64,000 nucleotides of DNA from Herbaspirillum sp. meg3 (GCF_002257565.1 NZ_CP022736.1:2852001-2916000); one strand, 5' to 3'; positions 44,399-53,239 are shown, counted from the stretch's first letter. Made by a program: numbers and translations. The notes: generated from the sequence alone by a model not told the origin.

Positions 44399-45160
44399 TT
44401 AGCCGTGGGTCATCATCCACAGGGCAATGGCGATTAAAGCGCCGCAGAACAGCATCCGCAAACGCCGCTCCGGCAAATGATGGGCCAGCGCTACACCCCA
44501 GGAAATACTCAACATACCGCCCAGCGCCAATGGGATTCCGATACTCCAGTCGACGTGTCCCGCACTGGCATAGGTCCATAGCGCCACCAGCGTACCCGGC
44601 GTCACCATCGCCAGGCCCAGACCTTGTGCTGCGGTCTGCGTCATGCCAAATAGTCCAACCAGTCCCGGCACCGCCACGATCGCACCGCCGACACTGAAAA
44701 AACCCGCTGATGCCCCTGCGGCAATCCCCATCAAGAAGATGTATTTTTGCGGCAGACGTGCGCGTGGAATCATTTCCTTCTGCTTGCGCATTAACGTCCA
44801 CAAGTAGTACACGGCGAGTACCACCATAAACAGTGCAAATGACAAATGCAATGAACGCGCATCAATCGACGTCGCGAAGCGTGCCGAAAAATACGTCATG
44901 AACACCGCCGGAATCGCCATCTGCAAGGCAGATCCGAGTTCAATCTTGTTGCGCTGTTTATAGCGCCAGAAACCGATGACCACATTCGGTACGATCATCA
45001 CCAGTGCGGTCCCCTGTGCGAGCTGCTGATCCATTCCATACAAAAATCCCAAAACAGGAATTGCGATCAGTCCGCCGCCGATGCCGAATAAACCACCGAT
45101 TGCGCCAAGCACGCCGCCGAGAAAAAAGTTAACTATTACGGTGAAATACAAGGAATGCAT
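44399..45160 (-). CDS. TauE/SafE family anion permease
   Basis: The 253-residue protein has about eight membrane helices and the duplicated family motif (GGVLGAIGGLFGIGGGLIAIPVL near the start, GASAGFFSVGGAIVAVPGLVG in the middle, each shown with its Gly-rich core). Members export sulphite or organosulphonates. The start at 45160 lies only three bases from structured repeat copy 2, so the repeat forms its leader and supplies GAG as a weak ribosome site. Confidence 0.85.
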   Translation of the reverse strand: MHSLYFTVIVNFFLGGVLGAIGGLFGIGGGLIAIPVLGFLYGMDQQLAQGTALVMIVPNVVIGFWRYKQRNKIELGSALQMAIPAVFMTYFSARFATSIDARSLHLSFALFMVVLAVYYLWTLMRKQKEMIPRARLPQKYIFLMGIAAGASAGFFSVGGAIVAVPGLVGLFGMTQTAAQGLGLAMVTPGTLVALWTYASAGHVDWSIGIPLALGGMLSISWGVALAHHLPERRLRMLFCGALIAIALWMMTHG

Positions 45161-45163
45161 CTG

Positions 45164-45393
45164 GAACTCATTTCGTGAATAGGCGTGAGTGCGAACGTGT
45201 CCTGTTTGGGATGTAGTGCAAGGCGTGCCGTTTGCCAAGACTAGGCGTCTTGGCAAGCGGCACAACGCAGCAATACACCCAAAGAGGCCGTTCCCAAAGG
45301 GTTCTTACTCAAAGAGGCGCTGGCAAGGCGTGCGACGCGTCCAGTGCCTCTTTGAGTAAGAACGCATCTCACGCATATTCGCGAAATGAGTTC
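45164..45393 (+). repeat. structured repeat element, copy 2
   Basis: The 230-bp element repeats the plan of copy 1. Outer stem: 45164-45189 with 45368-45393 (26 positions, one mismatch, one GU). Hairpin 2: 45225-45241 with 45247-45263 (17 bp). Hairpin 3: 45301-45323 with 45341-45363 (23 bp). The motifs GCCGTTCCCAAAGGG (45287), GCGCTGGCAAGGC (45317) and AACGCATCTC (45361) match copy 1, while the stem sequences do not. Confidence 0.72.
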
Positions 45394-45480
45394 TCGGTGT
45401 AAAGTACGCACTTGGCTGGACAAGTCCCGTCGAAAGACCGAGAAGACTTGCCGAGCTGGCGAACCAAAAAGGAGATAGAC

Positions 45481-45576
45481 GTGAATAATGGAAGTAGCGG
45501 CGTTCTGGTTGTTGTACTTGAAGCGGGCGTTGTCATCATTATCGCGTTGGCGATTTACCTGATCCGCAAAAAATAA
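45481..45576 (+). CDS. 31-residue single-helix membrane protein
   Basis: A strong AAGGAG lies seven bases before a GTG that opens 31 codons and a TAA. The protein begins MNNGSSGVLVVVLEAG, continues as one hydrophobic helix and ends LIRKK, a positive-inside anchor. A Glu lies inside the helix. I do not recognise a family. The ribosome site and composition argue for a real small protein. Confidence 0.55.
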   Translation: MNNGSSGVLVVVLEAGVVIIIALAIYLIRKK

Positions 45577-45776
45577 AACGGACCGTAACCGCGCCCTCCC
45601 AAGCTGTCAGCCAGTTTATCAGCCAGACCTCGCCGTCACAAGCGAAGCACACGATCTGCTCAGAAGCGCCGGATGAAAAATTTTAATCCGGCGAAGCAAG
45701 GTATCGATGCGCCAGGACCTTTCATCAATGTATGAAAACCCTGATGTGACAACCCAACACTAAGGACTCAAGAATT

Positions 45777-46580
45777 ATGGATCTCGGACTACAAGGAAAA
45801 ATCGCCCTCGTCTGCGGCGCAAGCAAAGGTCTCGGTTACGCCAGTGCCGAACATCTGGCGCGTGAAGGCGCGCATGTCGTCATCGTCGCACGCGGCCAGG
45901 AAGCGCTGGACCAGGCCGCCGCCAAACTGCGCGCACTCGGCAACATCAAGGTGATCGCCGTCGCCACTGATATCGCAACACCGGAAGGCCGTGCAAAAGC
46001 GCTCGCCGCCGTCGACGAAATCGCCGGCGAAAAAGGCCACGGCCCCGACATCCTTGTCAACAATGCCGGCGGCCCTCCGCTGGGCGACTTCCGCGATTGG
46101 GATCGCGAGATCTGGCTCAAGGCTATTGACGCCAACATGCTCACGCCGGTCGAGCTAATCAAAGCCACTGTCGATCAAATGATCGCGCGCGGCTGGGGAC
46201 GTATCGTCAACATCACCAGCAGCTCGGTCAAAGCACCCCGCTACGACCTCGGCCTGTCCAACGGCGCCCGTTCGGGCCTGACCGGCTTCGTCGCCGGAGT
46301 CTCGCGCCATATCGCCAAGAGCGGCGTAACCATCAACAACCTGCTGCCGGGCAGCTTCGAAACCGATCGTCTGCGCAGCAGCTTCGTCGGCTCCGCCAAA
46401 CTGACCGGCGAAACCCCCGAAGAAGTCCGTGTACAGCGCATGGCCGAAACACCAGCCGGCCGCTTCGGCGACCCGGACGAATTCGGCGCCACCTGCGCCT
46501 TCCTCTGCAGCAAACACGCAGGCTATATCAACGGCCAGAACGTGCTCATGGATGGCGGCGCTTACCCAGGTATTTTCTAA
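45777..46580 (+). CDS. SDR family oxidoreductase
   Basis: The 267-residue classical SDR has the cofactor motif CGASKGLGYASAEHL (residues 14-28), NNAGG, and a catalytic Ser in ITSSSVKAPRYDLGLSNGARSG. In that segment the usual YxxxK reads as LGLSNGA, so the Tyr and Lys pair is missing. The GGP-type C-terminal region and family length resemble 3-oxoacyl-ACP reductase relatives. Enzyme activity should be treated with caution. Confidence 0.85.
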   Translation: MDLGLQGKIALVCGASKGLGYASAEHLAREGAHVVIVARGQEALDQAAAKLRALGNIKVIAVATDIATPEGRAKALAAVDEIAGEKGHGPDILVNNAGGPPLGDFRDWDREIWLKAIDANMLTPVELIKATVDQMIARGWGRIVNITSSSVKAPRYDLGLSNGARSGLTGFVAGVSRHIAKSGVTINNLLPGSFETDRLRSSFVGSAKLTGETPEEVRVQRMAETPAGRFGDPDEFGATCAFLCSKHAGYINGQNVLMDGGAYPGIF

Positions 46581-46628
46581 TCCAGCCTTTTCCCAAAAAG
46601 CAAAACGGTAGCAGCCGGGCAACTCATG

Positions 46629-46640
46629 TATAATGCGCGG
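46629..46640 (+). promoter_or_regulatory. -10 and GC discriminator of the tRNA-Ser promoter
   Basis: TATAAT at 46629-46634 is followed by GCGCGGC. A GC-rich discriminator is typical of stringently controlled stable RNA genes. I see no clear -35 box. Confidence 0.6.
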
Positions 46641-46648
46641 CTTGCGCA

Positions 46649-46738
46649 GGAAGGTTGGCAGAGCGGTTGAATGCACCAGTCTTGAAAACTGGCGAGGGCG
46701 TAAGCCCTTCGTGAGTTCGAATCTCACACCTTCCGCCA
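46649..46738 (+). tRNA. tRNA-Ser (anticodon UGA)
   Basis: The 90-nt sequence folds as a class II tRNA. The acceptor GGAAGGT pairs with ACCTTCC, the discriminator G and CCA are encoded, the anticodon loop CTTGAAA gives TGA, the variable arm is long (GAGGGCGTAAGCCCTTC) and the T-loop is TTCGAAT. Its 3' half is the probable attachment site of the island integrated to its right. Confidence 0.97.
46714..46738 (+). other. probable attachment site (3' end of tRNA-Ser)
   Basis: An integrase gene begins 62 bp after this tRNA, the usual arrangement for tRNA-targeted islands. The matching direct repeat (attR) is not in the window, so the exact core is not defined. Confidence 0.5.
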
Positions 46739-46799
46739 CAGAGCTCCAAGTCGTTGATTTCATGTATTATCAAGGACTTTTTACAACGAGCTGGTACAA

Positions 46800-48689
46800 A
46801 TGAGTAGTACAAGGAAGCAGTCTGAGGCCTCGACCAAAGGGGTCAAGTTGCCTTCAAATCTTCAAAAAATAAAAAGCGGTTACCGATTCCGCAAAAGCAT
46901 TCCTGCCGACGTCCGGCACATTATCAAACAGACAGAATTTATACGGGCACTCGGTAAAGATTACCGACAAGCAGTGCTCGAATGCGCAAAACTGGAAGCC
47001 GAAGTAGCCCAGATGATTGAGGCCGCTCGCAAAAAACTAGAGGTAGGAAGTACAAGCGAGCAGTTTTTGAAAAACGGGAAGCACAAAGTGCTTCCTGGGG
47101 ACTCGCCGAATCTCAGCGGCCACGCTGCTGCGCTATTTTTGTCCGGCCTGGACGCAGACCTCAATAAACGACGCACCGGTCAATTGGATGAAGCAGAATT
47201 CGCTGACCTATCACAGACCTTCGATTCCATGCTCCAGAAAGCCAATTTTGCCATCGCATCAGGCAACGTCTCGGCTTATCCTCAAGTCATACATCAGTTG
47301 TTATATCTACAGGGCTACGACGTTCAAGCCACTGCAGAGCAATGGCAAACGATTGCTTATGATTTCGTGCTAGCTGCGAAACCAGGAATCGAAGCATTGG
47401 TACAACGGCAGGCCGGCAACCTCCTTCAGCCAGACATATCCGAATTCTCTGAAAAAGACCCTGGGCCGGCTTGGTTACTCGATATCAGTACCCGTAGAAA
47501 GCCTGTCGCCACTGCTGAATCTTCTCCCGCGACACTATCCAGTGTTGTACCGCACTACGAAAAACACCTGGCTAATTATGGTCGTAAGACGCAAACAACG
47601 AGACTATCCTGGTGGCAGGGCTTAACAGACTTTTGCAAAGACGCGGCTTTGTCTGAGGTGACATCAAACGACATCTACAATTTCTTTGAAAGTCGTTTGG
47701 ATGCCGCAGAAAAAGGCTGGAGTATGAAATACTGCAATCAAGTTCGCAGAGAATTTAAAGTGGTTTTTTTTCTGGCGAAGACAAAGAATCTCTGTATAAA
47801 TAATCCTGCAGCGGACGTTCTCGCCATGCCGAAAATTCCGGATATAGATGAGAATAATCGGAAGAAGCCTCGGTTCCCCTTCACAATCGGGCAGCTAAAT
47901 AATCTCTACGCATCAGAATGGTACAACCCTGATTCTGAAAGCTTCAAAGGAAAAATGAAATGGGATTTATCCGCTAGGTATTGGATACCTCTCATCTGTC
48001 TTTATCACGGCCTGCGCGTGAGAGAAGCGACTCAAATTCGAGTCTCGGATATAGTTCCTGGCGAGCATCCGTTACTTCGCATTCAAACTGAAGAAGGCAG
48101 CAAAAAGGACGGCGACTCAGAATCGGCTCTACCTGTCCGTCGCGTAAAAAACGAAGCCTCAAAACGAGATGTGCCGATTCATCCTGTCTTACTTGAGCTT
48201 GGCTTTATGGGCATGGTAAGCGAAGCCAAGTCTCGAGGCGCCACCTCTCCATGTTTTCCTTCTGCCCTTCCAGACCGAGACAGCAAACATCCCATATGGG
48301 GACGCGCATACGAGCAGAGTTTTCTTCGCTATGTGCGAGATAAATTGAATTTCGGAAACGGCTATGGCAACCACAGTTTCAGACACACGCTTGAAGATTG
48401 CTTGCGAAATATTCAACTGGATGACGTCTGGCCCGCAGGTTTAGGTCAGTTCTACTCAGGCCGAGCGTTACCCGGCGATAGAGATATGGATTTGTTCAGA
48501 GTAGTAGGTAGCGAACGGCATTACGGAACAGGCTACATCGCCACCCGCGTCGTTCAATACGTGGCAAGAATTCAATACGACGGCCTCAAGCTTCCCAAGC
48601 CTTATAAAGAATGGCTCGATGGAAAACCATCTGTCGCGGGCAATCTCATCGTGATTCTGAATAGAGATTGGGGCAGTAAATGGAAATGA
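46800..48689 (+). CDS. tyrosine-type site-specific integrase of a genomic island
   Basis: The 629-residue protein has an N-terminal DNA-binding region (residues 15-60), a core-binding helical region and a C-terminal catalytic domain. Visible residues: Arg in YHGLRVREATQIR, Lys region KRDVPIHPVL, HxxR in NHSFRHTLED and the nucleophile Tyr in RHYGTGY. It is longer than phage integrases and resembles those of ICEs and islands. Its position beside tRNA-Ser sets the left edge of the island. Confidence 0.92.
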   Translation: MSSTRKQSEASTKGVKLPSNLQKIKSGYRFRKSIPADVRHIIKQTEFIRALGKDYRQAVLECAKLEAEVAQMIEAARKKLEVGSTSEQFLKNGKHKVLPGDSPNLSGHAAALFLSGLDADLNKRRTGQLDEAEFADLSQTFDSMLQKANFAIASGNVSAYPQVIHQLLYLQGYDVQATAEQWQTIAYDFVLAAKPGIEALVQRQAGNLLQPDISEFSEKDPGPAWLLDISTRRKPVATAESSPATLSSVVPHYEKHLANYGRKTQTTRLSWWQGLTDFCKDAALSEVTSNDIYNFFESRLDAAEKGWSMKYCNQVRREFKVVFFLAKTKNLCINNPAADVLAMPKIPDIDENNRKKPRFPFTIGQLNNLYASEWYNPDSESFKGKMKWDLSARYWIPLICLYHGLRVREATQIRVSDIVPGEHPLLRIQTEEGSKKDGDSESALPVRRVKNEASKRDVPIHPVLLELGFMGMVSEAKSRGATSPCFPSALPDRDSKHPIWGRAYEQSFLRYVRDKLNFGNGYGNHSFRHTLEDCLRNIQLDDVWPAGLGQFYSGRALPGDRDMDLFRVVGSERHYGTGYIATRVVQYVARIQYDGLKLPKPYKEWLDGKPSVAGNLIVILNRDWGSKWK

Positions 48690-49080
48690 GATTTTAATAA
48701 AGAGCAACCAAGTGGCCAGCCACCCTATTCAAATTTATGGATGTCGTGGCTGAACACGCAAAATGCACTGGCAATGAACTTGTAGCATCGCGGCCTCCCC
48801 TGCCGCGGTGTCGTTTCCTTTTCTACCAAACTTTCATCAACTCCCTTCCTCTCGCAATGGCCACTCGGCCCTTGCTAAGCCGCTAAGCTGCTTGGCTCTA
48901 ATGGATAAAAAGAAAATGTTACCCAAAAACAACGAATGATATAACGTTAAAAACGCGTTCTGCCAAGTATGAAAATATTTTCGTTGTGCGGCTCTGAATC
49001 TCGTTGTTATCGTAGTTCACCGCGCACTACTGCGAATAAATTAAGTCAGTGGAGTGCGTCGAAATCAACTTGGAGCTTTC
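48690..49080. other. 391-bp region without a clear gene
   Basis: This region contains a GC-rich hairpin, CGCGGC (48789) with GCCGCG (48802), followed by a pyrimidine-rich tract, which may terminate the integrase transcript. The rest is AT-rich with no convincing coding frame. Confidence 0.45.
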
Positions 49081-49305
49081 ATGAAAAAACATCCCGAATG
49101 GTTAGCAAAAGTACAGACCATCAACAGTACGGCCGCGACTCGAAGAGCTGCATTGAAATTAGCCAACGCAAAAACCACCCGCGAGCTAGCTACTGCCAAG
49201 CGGTCGTTGGTTGCAGTTGCATTGACTCAATTGGCAAGGCAATTGGCGGAGGAAATTTATGCGCCGGTAGGTGGCAAGCCCATTCGCCGTGCGAGTTGCC
49301 GTTGA
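49081..49305 (+). CDS. hypothetical small protein
   Basis: TTGGAG precedes an ATG opening 74 codons. The product is basic and helical (MKKHPEWLAKVQTINSTAAT then repeated Ala- and Lys-rich helices) and ends KPIRRASCR. I do not recognise it. The basic charge would suit nucleic-acid binding. Confidence 0.45.
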   Translation: MKKHPEWLAKVQTINSTAATRRAALKLANAKTTRELATAKRSLVAVALTQLARQLAEEIYAPVGGKPIRRASCR

Positions 49306-49416
49306 CCCTACCTAAGGACATCTTGAGCGCTTGCGTTCATGACTTCCGCTCCGACTTACTGCGGCAATCCGTTTGAAACGAACTTCAACCGTCTATGGCA
49401 GTTGCACCTTGAAACA

Positions 49417-49446
49417 CCAAGGACCGCATTTGCATGCGGTCCTTGG
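49417..49446. repeat. 13-bp-arm hairpin
   Basis: CCAAGGACCGCAT (49417-49429), the loop TTGC and ATGCGGTCCTTGG (49434-49446) form a perfect stem. No T-tract follows, so a terminator is less likely than a structured or binding site. Confidence 0.7.
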
Positions 49447-49480
49447 CGCAAACCATACTTAGCAGGTCGGGCGCTGAGCC

Positions 49481-49500
49481 GTGATAGTCCGGACTATCAC
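49481..49500. repeat. 20-bp perfect palindrome
   Basis: GTGATAGTCCGGACTATCAC is completely self-complementary. It is a candidate operator or recombinase site. It lies 35 bp after the preceding hairpin. Confidence 0.75.
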
Positions 49501-49745
49501 AGGATGGTTTGGAGTAATTACGTGCGGCCGACCTCCCACACGTGACGGCGTTATGTCCTCGAGTTGAGTTGCCGTCACTGCAGTATATGCACTAGCGCAT
49601 TAGATGATTGCAGAAAACCATCGCGCAAGAAAAACTTCTTAAGTGCCTTCGTTGATTTGAATGGAGCGTCTCATCGCTGACGCCAGAGATACAGAATCTT
49701 TTAAGCAAAAAAGCGCTTTCACTTTACAAGGGAATTTCACAATAT

Positions 49746-50315
49746 ATGCATACAAAAAAACGCCCCCTCCGTGTCATCAAAGGTGGATTAGAGGCTGACA
49801 AGGAACGCGAATACAAGCGCCTTCACCCAGCCGTCCAAATTCGTCATGCTTACGCTACCCCAAATGTGGAGGCGGAGGAGGTGCGCGTGTTGAACAGTTT
49901 GCGCTTGGTAGGTGGAACTGAGGTAAACGGGCCTGGACGGAAAACCTTCGATATCCCGGTAGGGGATGCTATCAATCTGGTGGGGGCGAGCTGCGAGACG
50001 CGTCGGCGGCGCGCGGTTCGTGCAATTTTCTCCTTTGACGTTGGCCAAGGTGTGACGGTCCTCAACTTAGTTGAAGAATTCAGAATCAATATGACCGCGC
50101 CGGCCAACCGTCAGCAAGAGCTGGACTATATGCTGCGCAATGGAACGATTGACGACCTGCTTCTCAGTATGGGTATTTCAATCATCACGGCAGGCGAAGA
50201 GCAAGGCTTGGATGTGTCGGCCTATGCGACAGTGTTTAAGCCTGCCCGGTTGCTTCGTTATTTGCCTAAATTGAAAGAATACGACGATATTCTGGCGGGC
50301 TTGGCTTTGGCTTGA
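49746..50315 (+). CDS. hypothetical island protein
   Basis: AAGGGAA precedes an ATG opening 189 codons. The protein begins with a basic tail (MHTKKRPLRVIKGG), has a central RRRRAVRAIFSFDVGQGVTVLNLVEEF segment and ends with helices. No membrane segment or known motif is visible. It converges on the unknown operon at 50511 across a hairpin. I cannot name a function. Confidence 0.65.
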   Translation: MHTKKRPLRVIKGGLEADKEREYKRLHPAVQIRHAYATPNVEAEEVRVLNSLRLVGGTEVNGPGRKTFDIPVGDAINLVGASCETRRRRAVRAIFSFDVGQGVTVLNLVEEFRINMTAPANRQQELDYMLRNGTIDDLLLSMGISIITAGEEQGLDVSAYATVFKPARLLRYLPKLKEYDDILAGLALA

Positions 50316-50478
50316 ATAAACGGTCGACAACGCGGCAACCGGTATAGGAACGTCCCTATCAAGTACGAGGAAAAAGGGGGGGCGAAATGGAAGTAAAAGA
50401 TACGAAATCTAGTTCGCAGAAAAACTGTCTTTGCTTCCACGGAATGCCTGGCAAGTGGGTGGGTGAAATGGGTTCATA

Positions 50479-50505
50479 GAAGGCTGGTCGCAATGACAAG
50501 CCTTC
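50479..50505. terminator. possible bidirectional hairpin
   Basis: GAAGGCT (50479) pairs with AGCCTTC (50499), with a GTC/GAC inner stem. It lies between converging genes and lacks a strong T-tract. Confidence 0.45.
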
Positions 50506-50510
50506 CCCAC

Positions 50511-51338
50511 TCAAATGTGCGAGTTATCGAACCCATATGTATTGCCACCAACGTCTATCTGCCCACCCTGCACCATTGGCAGCCCTGTCGCCGGATTTAC
50601 CAGCGGGCCGGAATCGGCACTCATGTCAGGTAGAGAACTCTCCGCGAAACCTTGAAACACCTCTTCCGAGTGATGCTCCGCTTTGGACGAAAGATATTCC
50701 GTAATCCTTGCTTTCTCTTGTCGTTGGCGTTCCTCTTCCTGGATGACTCTGAATCTTATCGGGGAATAAACCTCATCAACGATTGCATCTAAATCCAGAA
50801 GAATGGGCCTGGTTGCATTGACCACGAACTTACCGTCCTCGATTTTTACTACCCCTTCCTGCAATATTCCACCCTGCTCCAGGCCTTGAATAAAATTGGC
50901 GAGTTCTTTCAACTTTATGTCGAAGATGTCAGGTGCACCGACGACCACAATATCCGCTCGATGGCGGCCTCCGCCCAGAAATTGAGGCATGGTGTTGGCC
51001 CAAACGGTTTTAACTCCACCTAACAAGCCGTACTGCTTCCGTTTCATCGTGAATGTCAGAGCATGGACAGCGTCCGCCGAAAAGCTCCTCTTGGCCATCT
51101 TTTTCAAATGCTTAATCGCATTCGCACGTCCAGTAGTGATTGTCGGCGTATTGCCTTGGTAATACGCCCATCGGCATGCGACAAGCTCGTTGTAAAAAGC
51201 CTTTTCAATCATCGGGGGACCAATGATGACAATATTGGATAAGCGCGATGGAGATATGCGGATAGAAGCCAACAAGCGCTCTAGTTGGGTGAGGGAGCCT
51301 TCAGACGAACGATACGATTTAATTTTTTCGGTTTTCAT
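50511..51338 (-). CDS. unknown protein C of a three-gene island operon
   Basis: The roughly 275-residue protein starts at the ATG at 51338; a TTG at 51368 is possible and neither has a clear ribosome site. Residues 30-150 alternate strands and helices (NIVIIGPPMIEKAFYNEL, ADIVVVGAPDIFDIKLKE) like an alpha/beta domain. A coiled-coil stretch (EEERQRQEKARITEYL) follows, then a Gly-Asn-rich tail NPATGLPMVQGGQIDVGGN. I do not recognise it. Confidence 0.6.
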   Translation of the reverse strand: MKTEKIKSYRSSEGSLTQLERLLASIRISPSRLSNIVIIGPPMIEKAFYNELVACRWAYYQGNTPTITTGRANAIKHLKKMAKRSFSADAVHALTFTMKRKQYGLLGGVKTVWANTMPQFLGGGRHRADIVVVGAPDIFDIKLKELANFIQGLEQGGILQEGVVKIEDGKFVVNATRPILLDLDAIVDEVYSPIRFRVIQEEERQRQEKARITEYLSSKAEHHSEEVFQGFAESSLPDMSADSGPLVNPATGLPMVQGGQIDVGGNTYGFDNSHI

Positions 51339-51393
51339 TTTTTGAATATGCGTGCCAAAGAGCGGCAATAGAATTAACTGCTTGATGGAAAAA

Positions 51394-52167
51394 TTATTTG
51401 GTAAATAGTTCGTTTATCTTCAACTGAGTCCAACAAGCTTCAACCTTTTCACTAACCGCTTTCTCAATCGCCTTGAGCTGCTTATTGCTCTCTGCAGCGA
51501 GCTCATAAGCTTGAGTCAAGGCGTATAGCGAAACTTCCAAGATTTCTCTATCCACTGATTCGTCTTGAGCCACCTTATCGAATAGAAAGCACTGAAGTTC
51601 AGCCATTTTCCACGCAAGCGCAACATTGTCTTCCAGCGATTGATACGTCCCTGCTACTTGAGAGTACGTTTTAATAAACGTGGGCTTGCTTGCCAGGGAT
51701 TGAGGCTCCCCCGATATTTGGAGGCGCGCCTCATGCAATTTTCTTTTGTAATCCAACGAAAGCGATTCCATCGCCTTTTCATTTTCCAGGATTTTATTGA
51801 GCTTGGATTTGAGCTCAGAGAATGTGCATTCTCTAGCCTTATTTTCTTCCCAATACTCTTCGGCGGCCAACTCTACATACGATGTAATGCTATCCAGATG
51901 CCGTCCTGCGTCGCCCATAAACGGGTCAGCAGCTATGTCTTGAATTTTTTGCAGCATCAAGGGCTTGCACCATTGCGCGCAAACAGAATAAGGAGCGGTT
52001 AGCGCCTCAATCAATGCTTCGGCCCTACCTTTTCTTACGTAGAAGCATGAGCTTTCGTCACTTAACACCTCCTCCCTGCAGGCCCTTCTGAGTTCCTCAC
52101 GGCGTGCCGTGAGTAGCTGATTGAATGCGGATATATCTTTTTCACCTTGGGTTGTTTCGTTTGTCAT
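51394..52167 (-). CDS. unknown protein B of the three-gene operon
   Basis: The 257-residue protein is almost entirely helical with long charged heptad-like stretches (FSELKSKLNKILENEKAMESL, SNKQLKAIEKAVSEKVEA). It has no membrane segment or catalytic motif that I can see. It starts three bases after the stop of protein A. It may be a scaffold or partner of A and C. Confidence 0.6.
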   Translation of the reverse strand: MTNETTQGEKDISAFNQLLTARREELRRACREEVLSDESSCFYVRKGRAEALIEALTAPYSVCAQWCKPLMLQKIQDIAADPFMGDAGRHLDSITSYVELAAEEYWEENKARECTFSELKSKLNKILENEKAMESLSLDYKRKLHEARLQISGEPQSLASKPTFIKTYSQVAGTYQSLEDNVALAWKMAELQCFLFDKVAQDESVDREILEVSLYALTQAYELAAESNKQLKAIEKAVSEKVEACWTQLKINELFTK

Positions 52168-52170
52168 CGC

Positions 52171-52800
52171 CTAGGGTCCGATTTTAAGTGGTTCATTAGT
52201 CGACTCTATCGAAACTGAATTTTCGTTCGATGTGTCTCGAGCCCCCTCCGACTCACTCGTGTGCTCATTTGAAGACTTGACCTGCATCACTGTGAATTGA
52301 AGAAACTCTCTAATCTGCGCGTCATTACTTGAAACTCGCTCAATCCGTGCCATAACCTGTTCAAACCATTTAGGGCGGTCTTGTGGCTTCATACCCTTCA
52401 AATCTTCCGCTGTGATTTGATGCTTCTCTAAAAAGATGCCTGGGTTTCGCCATTTATCTGCGCCCCGAAAAATGGCCTCGTCCGGTTTGCCAGGGCAAAC
52501 CTTACGGTTAATGATGAATGCCTGGCCGGCGACCTTATCTGGCTCTGGTGGTAAAACGGTTTCAATTTCTCCGTTCCTGATGATTTCTGGCCAATCTCTC
52601 GCGTACGGGACCATTAGCCCGATGAATTTGCACTTACTCTCGTCACGCCACCATTCGCGATGCGCACTTATCGGCGTCGCGATGTCCCTGATTTCATACG
52701 TCTTCTGAACTTCATAGTCAGCATCTGAATAGAGCGTGATATTGGCAAGCATTGTGCCGCCCAAGAACAGTCCATTCAGGACACTCAGTACATCTAGCAT
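52171..52800 (-). CDS. unknown protein A of the three-gene operon
   Basis: The 209-residue protein starts at 52800 with GGAG upstream; a later ATG (52752) is the alternative. It has a compact N-terminal domain (EIRDIATPISAHREWWRDE, FIGLMVPYARDWPEIIRNGEIE), a conserved-looking AFIINRKVCPGKPDEAIFRG segment and an acidic disordered tail. It is divergent from the XRE gene. The family is unknown. Confidence 0.6.
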   Translation of the reverse strand: MLDVLSVLNGLFLGGTMLANITLYSDADYEVQKTYEIRDIATPISAHREWWRDESKCKFIGLMVPYARDWPEIIRNGEIETVLPPEPDKVAGQAFIINRKVCPGKPDEAIFRGADKWRNPGIFLEKHQITAEDLKGMKPQDRPKWFEQVMARIERVSSNDAQIREFLQFTVMQVKSSNEHTSESEGARDTSNENSVSIESTNEPLKIGP

Positions 52801-52903
52801 TCATCTCACTCCATATTTTGCCGTTTTGGCAATATGAAAATTATCTAAACAACATGCGTTTTCACGCTATAGCGGGAAGACTAAAGAGTACCACGGGGCA
52901 AAT

Positions 52904-52929
52904 ATTTCTCCTACTACAGCGGGAGAAAT
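52904..52929 (+). promoter_or_regulatory. inverted repeat over the XRE ribosome site
   Basis: ATTTCTCC (52904-52911) pairs with GGGAGAAAT (52921-52929) across 9 bp. It covers the ribosome binding site of the XRE gene. A related segment, CTATAGCGGGAAGA at 52867, partly repeats CTACAGCGGGAGAA at 52914. This suggests autoregulation. Confidence 0.5.
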
Positions 52930-52931
52930 CA

Positions 52932-53180
52932 ATGACTCAATTGCAAGCAGAAGAAGTGGCAGCGGCCGCAGGGAAAGTGCTCAGGCGACTGCGAAAGGAG
53001 ATGGATTTAACGCAAGAGAAATTGAGTTTTAAGGCAACAATCCAGCGGAATTTCGTATCCGAGATTGAATTGGGGCTGAAACAGCCATCACTGTTTACGA
53101 TATTCAAGATTGCTCAGGCGCTTGACGTAACGCCACATCAGTTCGTATTGCTGGTCCAGGAACAGCTGGAGGAAAAGTAA
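52932..53180 (+). CDS. XRE family transcriptional regulator
   Basis: The 82-residue protein is a single helix-turn-helix domain (residues 14-70, VLRRLRKEMDLTQEKLSFKATI, SEIELGLKQPSLFTIFKIAQAL). GGGAG precedes the ATG at 52932. It is divergent from the three-gene operon and is probably its regulator. Confidence 0.85.
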   Translation: MTQLQAEEVAAAAGKVLRRLRKEMDLTQEKLSFKATIQRNFVSEIELGLKQPSLFTIFKIAQALDVTPHQFVLLVQEQLEEK

Positions 53181-53239
53181 GGGGGGGCGCATCGCGACGT
53201 CGCAATTCTGTCACCACCGCTACCGGCCATCGGAGTTGT

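Larger units (their letters stand above)
49306..49745. other. 440-bp region with two long palindromes, no clear gene
   Basis: This stretch holds the hairpins at 49417 and 49481. A 68-codon open frame (49339) runs straight through both palindromes and has poor composition, so I do not call it a gene. Confidence 0.5.

Noticed and set aside
49339..49545. 68-codon open frame
   Set aside because: It spans two perfect palindromes, has no ribosome site and odd composition.
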